Positions 61,210-64,000 of a stretch of 64,000 nt of DNA are shown one piece after another (the stretch's first letter is position 1; the number at the start of each line of letters is the position of its first letter). The stretch is taken from assembly GCF_013375555.1 (NCBI RefSeq), contig NZ_JABXWB010000001.1:2294001-2358000 (forward strand), written 5' to 3'. The translations under genes and the position numbers were made by a program. A model generated the notes under the pieces. That model was given only the letters and a program-made list of their open reading frames with translations. It searched no databases and was not told the DNA's origin. The stretch is from Sphingobium sp. EM0848 (GTDB taxonomy: Bacteria; Pseudomonadota; Alphaproteobacteria; Sphingomonadales; Sphingomonadaceae).

Positions 61210-61419
61210 TTAGCTGCCGTTCGTAATTGATGCGTGGCGCTTCCAAAGGCCCCAAGCCAACCGCGTGAGATTGCCGAGCGCGGCGAGGCCTACTAGTGGC
61301 CAGAGCAGCCAGTTGGGTATCCATTCAAGAGCGCGGAAGTGCAGCCCAGCCCAAAACAGGCCGAAGAACGCCAGACCGCCGAGCCACAAATTGATTGAGT
61401 TGCGCGCGTCCTCGCTCAC
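61210..61419 (-). CDS. Small hypothetical membrane protein (69 residues)
   Basis: Encodes MSEDARNSINLWLGGLAFFG, then a second hydrophobic stretch (LLWPLVGLAALGNLTRLAWG), giving two predicted membrane helices and a basic tail (KRHASITNGS). No family is recognised. It is upstream of the LexA box and on the same strand as imuA, so it may have a separate promoter. Confidence 0.6.
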   Translation of the reverse strand: MSEDARNSINLWLGGLAFFGLFWAGLHFRALEWIPNWLLWPLVGLAALGNLTRLAWGLWKRHASITNGS

Positions 61420-61506
61420 GACATTAGCCCTGTATCACCAAGCGCATGATGCACGATTCGAAGAATGTCCGCAATTGATCGGAACTCTCCCTCCCATCCC
61501 AACGGT

Positions 61507-61543
61507 AAAAGGCCCGCCGCACCAGTCGCGCAGCGGGCCTTTT
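61507..61543. terminator. Bidirectional terminator after recA
   Basis: AAAAGGCCCGC (61507-61517) pairs with GCGGGCCTTTT (61533-61543) with A and T tracts on the sides, suitable for termination in both directions, 76 bp past the recA stop. Confidence 0.8.
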
Positions 61544-61619
61544 CAGTGCGTGAAGCAGCAGGCGGGCAGTGCCGCGCTGAGGCCCTCCGGTTGATCTGGC
61601 CGGAGAGCCATGTCAGCGC

Positions 61620-62693
61620 TTATTCGCCATCATCCTCCGCTTCGGGTCCGGCCATCATCCCTTCCGCGACCTCTTCGGTCTTGCCGCGGATCGCCTTTTC
61701 CAGCTTCTCCGCCAGTTCGGGATGCTCTTTCAGATAGGTCTTGGCGTTCTCGCGACCCTGACCGATGCGGATCGAGTCATAGGAGAACCAGGCGCCCGAC
61801 TTCTCGACCAGCCCGGCCTTCACGCCGATGTCGAGCAGTTCGCCGATCTTGGACACGCCCTCGCCATACATGATGTCGAATTCGACCTGCTTGAACGGCG
61901 GGGCGACCTTGTTCTTGACCACCTTCACCCGGGTCGCGTTGCCGACGATATCCTCGCGATCCTTGATCTGGCCGGTGCGGCGGATGTCGAGGCGAACCGA
62001 GGCGTAGAATTTGAGCGCATTGCCGCCGGTCGTCGTTTCGGGGTTTCCGTACATGACACCGATCTTCATGCGCACCTGGTTGATGAAGATCACCAGGCAG
62101 CGCGAGCGCGAGATGGAGCCGGTCAGCTTGCGCAGCGCCTGGCTCATCAGGCGGGCTTGCAGGCCGACATGGCTGTCGCCCATTTCGCCCTCGATTTCCG
62201 CACGCGGCACCAGCGCGGCGACCGAGTCGACCACCAGCACGTCGATCGCGTTCGACCGCACCAGCGTATCGACGATCTCCAGCGCCTGTTCGCCGGTATC
62301 GGGCTGCGACACGATCAGTTCGTCAATGTCGACGCCCAGCTTTTTGGCATAAACCGGGTCGAGCGCATGTTCCGCGTCGACGAAGGCCGCGATGCCGCCG
62401 GTCTTCTGCGCCTCTGCAATGGCGTGCAGCGCCAGCGTGGTCTTGCCCGAGCTTTCCGGGCCGTAAATTTCAACGATGCGTCCGCGCGGCAGGCCGCCAA
62501 TGCCGAGCGCGATATCCAGCCCCAGCGATCCGGTCGAGATCGCCTCGATCTCGATCTTCTCGCGGCTGCCCAGCTTCATCGCCGAACCTTTGCCAAAGGC
62601 ACGGTCGATCTGGGAAAGGGCCGCTTCCAATGCTTTCTGTCTGTCCATTGTCCCTGTCTTCTTGGAATCGATGAGTGAGAGCATTGCTGTCAT
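61620..62693 (-). CDS. recA: Recombinase A
   Basis: 357 residues from ATG 62693 ([14 protein letters not shown]), with AGGGGA upstream; a start nine codons earlier lacks this. Walker [10 protein letters not shown], Walker [11 protein letters not shown], the DNA-binding loops around [20 protein letters not shown] and the acidic C-terminus (EAEDDGE) are normal for RecA. It drives strand exchange and stimulates LexA self-cleavage, inducing its own gene and imuABC. A LexA box is about 75 bp upstream. Confidence 0.97.
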   Translation of the reverse strand: MTAMLSLIDSKKTGTMDRQKALEAALSQIDRAFGKGSAMKLGSREKIEIEAISTGSLGLDIALGIGGLPRGRIVEIYGPESSGKTTLALHAIAEAQKTGGIAAFVDAEHALDPVYAKKLGVDIDELIVSQPDTGEQALEIVDTLVRSNAIDVLVVDSVAALVPRAEIEGEMGDSHVGLQARLMSQALRKLTGSISRSRCLVIFINQVRMKIGVMYGNPETTTGGNALKFYASVRLDIRRTGQIKDREDIVGNATRVKVVKNKVAPPFKQVEFDIMYGEGVSKIGELLDIGVKAGLVEKSGAWFSYDSIRIGQGRENAKTYLKEHPELAEKLEKAIRGKTEEVAEGMMAGPEAEDDGE

Positions 62694-62768
62694 CGGCCTA
62701 TCCCCTGTCAAGCGGAACACGCCGATTCTTGTGGCGCGTGGCCACCATGTATCCTGTTTGTTCTAATA

Positions 62769-62783
62769 GAACAAGAGGGGAAC
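62769..62783. promoter_or_regulatory. LexA box of recA
   Basis: GAAC-AAGAGGG-GAAC matches the alphaproteobacterial GAAC-N7-GAAC site 76 bp before recA. It overlaps a 17-bp palindrome (62758-62774, TTGTTCTAATAGAACAA) that shares its first GAAC. Confidence 0.8.
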
Positions 62784-62792
62784 AGAAATTTC

Positions 62793-63152
62793 CTATCCCG
62801 CGCCCAGAGCCTTGCTGAGCGCCCGTTCGACCGCGCCGATGGTGAAGGGCTTGGCCAATGTCGGCCGGTTCGCATGGCCGGTCGGCAGATCGTCCGCCAT
62901 GCCCCCCGTCGCGAAGACGAAAGGAATGCCGCTCTGCGCCAATATATCGGCCACCGGCCAGCTTTTCTCGCCATGCAGGTTGCAGTCGAGCAGCGCGGCA
63001 TCGAAGCCGCCCTCGCGCGCCCGGGCGCAGGCTTCGTCGACCGATTCGGCAATGGCGTGCAGCCGATAGCCCAGCGTGTCGAGATAATCCTCCAGCATCA
63101 TGCCGATCATTGCTTCATCCTCGACAACCAGGATGGTCTTGCTGTCAGCCAT
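62793..63152 (-). CDS. Single-domain response regulator (receiver only)
   Basis: 119 residues from ATG 63152 (MADSKTILVVEDEAMIGMML), with GGGGA eight bases upstream; an earlier ATG at 63206 is also possible. A receiver fold with acidic ED pair at 10-11, phospho-acceptor Asp in AALLDCNLHGEKS and Lys in TLAKPF. No output domain. It is 76 bp downstream of the CckA-like kinase on the same strand, so it may be one of its phosphorelay partners; the lack of a DNA-binding domain means it acts by protein contact. Confidence 0.85.
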   Translation of the reverse strand: MADSKTILVVEDEAMIGMMLEDYLDTLGYRLHAIAESVDEACARAREGGFDAALLDCNLHGEKSWPVADILAQSGIPFVFATGGMADDLPTGHANRPTLAKPFTIGAVERALSKALGAG

Positions 63153-63228
63153 GCTTGCAGTCCCCAATATTGCCTCACCATCCTGGGCGCGGCATTCGAC
63201 CAGCATAATCCCCCGGCGACGGAGAAGT

Positions 63229-64000
63229 TCATTCCGCTGCCGGCCGCATCGCCAGTGCATCCCGCGCCGCTTCCGCCAACTGACTGACGGAAAAGGGTTT
63301 TGGTAGAAAGGCCACATTGGCGATGTCGATCGATTTGCGCAACTGTTCCTCGGCATAGCCCGACATGAACAGCACCGGCAGGTGGGGATGGCTGGCCCGC
63401 GCCCGCGCCACCATGGAGGGGCCGTCCAGATTGGGCATCACCACGTCGGAAATCAGCAGGTCGATCTTCTCGTCCCCGCTCAGCACCTCCAGCCCCTGTT
63501 CGCCGTCATTGGCGGTCAGCACCTTGTATCCCTGCCGCGTCAGCGCACGCTCCGCGACGGCGCGCACCATATCCTCATCCTCCACCAGCAGCACCGTGCC
63601 CGTGCCCCAGGTTTCGGCGCGACGGACCGGCGCCTTGGGCTGAGCCGCCTGCTCTGCATCGGCGCCCTGATAGACCGGCAGATAGATGACGAAGCTCGCC
63701 CCGCGCCCCAGTTCGGATTCGGCGAAGATGAACCCGCCCGACTGCTTGACGATGCCGTAGACGGTGGAAAGGCCAAGGCCGGTGCCCTTGCCCAGTTCCT
63801 TGGTGGTGAAGAAAGGCTCGAAAATCTTGGAGAGAATATCGGGCGGGATGCCCAGACCCGTGTCCGACACCCGCACCGCCGTATAGTCGGCGGGCGGCAA
63901 TATGTCGCTCCGCATCTCCCGCACCTTGGCGGCCGGGACGGCATAGGTCTGGATATTGAGCGTTCCACCTTCCGGCATGGCGTCGCGCGCATTGACGGCG
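63229..64000 (-). CDS. cckA: Hybrid histidine kinase, CckA-like, C-terminal part
   Basis: The minus-strand frame is open to the window end; about 257 codons are seen. They cover the end of the HATPase domain ([40 protein letters not shown]) and a C-terminal receiver ([20 protein letters not shown], phospho-acceptor Asp in [22 protein letters not shown]). These segments are characteristic of CckA, the cell-cycle hybrid kinase that controls CtrA through ChpT. The membrane and PAS parts lie outside the window. Confidence 0.85.
   Translation of the reverse strand, partial: AVNARDAMPEGGTLNIQTYAVPAAKVREMRSDILPPADYTAVRVSDTGLGIPPDILSKIFEPFFTTKELGKGTGLGLSTVYGIVKQSGGFIFAESELGRGASFVIYLPVYQGADAEQAAQPKAPVRRAETWGTGTVLLVEDEDMVRAVAERALTRQGYKVLTANDGEQGLEVLSGDEKIDLLISDVVMPNLDGPSMVARARASHPHLPVLFMSGYAEEQLRKSIDIANVAFLPKPFSVSQLAEAARDALAMRPAAE

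Overview
The window is a gene-dense, high-GC chromosomal segment that looks like a member of the Sphingomonadaceae (Sphingobium/Sphingomonas type). Pointers are three TonB-dependent receptors, the alphaproteobacterial imuA-imuB-dnaE2 mutagenesis cassette, GAAC-N7-GAAC LexA boxes, a CckA-like hybrid kinase, an NrnC-type RNase D, and protein sequences typical of sphingomonads. I see no insertion sequence, prophage, integrase or CRISPR array, and codon use looks even throughout. The genus is inference; no 16S gene is present.

Layout. 1-3.8 kb: the end of a flagellar cluster (flgK tail, flgL, motA, motB). 3.8-5.7 kb: lptA, lptC and a short RNase D, minus strand. 5.9-8.6 kb: a two-domain cold-shock protein with a glycine-rich tail, an XRE/ImmA-type regulator, and a divergent 55-residue gene sharing a palindromic operator. 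8.6-10.8 kb: Pit phosphate transporter behind a NUDIX-DUF47 reading frame, with a Pho-box-like repeat upstream. 10.8-14.0 kb: a ZnuD-like TonB receptor and a LysR regulator. 14.1-18.9 kb: tRNA-Gly, DUF4169, argG ending in a tandem repeat, an EF-hand protein and a two-component system. 18.9-22.6 kb: phosphatase, kdsB, kdsD and a UDP-glucuronate epimerase (Kdo and surface polysaccharide). 22.8-28.1 kb: two FemAB/BioF2-like acetyltransferases around a JmjC-like cupin protein, a DUF962 protein, an unusual class A beta-lactamase-like protein and ung. 28.1-30.5 kb: a TonB receptor behind a cobalamin riboswitch. 30.6-35.5 kb: an EmrAB-type efflux operon with its outer-membrane factor and DUF488. 35.5-40.5 kb: a TonB receptor, a TPR-sulfotransferase, a palindromic repeat and a lipoprotein. 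40.7-45.5 kb: peroxiredoxin, dienelactone hydrolase, a pspC operon with a sigma-54-type promoter, DUF72, DUF2061, a cyclophilin and tRNA-Glu. 45.6-55.2 kb: recJ, tamA-tamB, a GFA-family protein, an SRPBCC protein, and a small secreted protein behind a second, nearly identical sigma-54-type promoter. 55.2-64 kb: dnaE2, imuB, imuA, recA (LexA boxes before imuA and recA), a lone receiver protein and the C-terminal part of CckA.

How the genes work together. Several parts concern the envelope: Lpt transport, Kdo synthesis, TamAB and Psp. The DNA damage section combines recJ, ung, recA and the mutasome, and at least recA and imuABC appear to share LexA control.

Most notable signals: (i) two matching sigma-54 promoters linking a pspC operon to an unknown secreted 82-residue protein; (ii) two copies of a nested stem-loop repeat whose stems differ in sequence but keep pairing; (iii) an in-frame NUDIX-DUF47 fusion with an internal ribosome binding site; (iv) a beta-lactamase fold lacking the usual Glu166 motif; (v) very small membrane-peptide genes.
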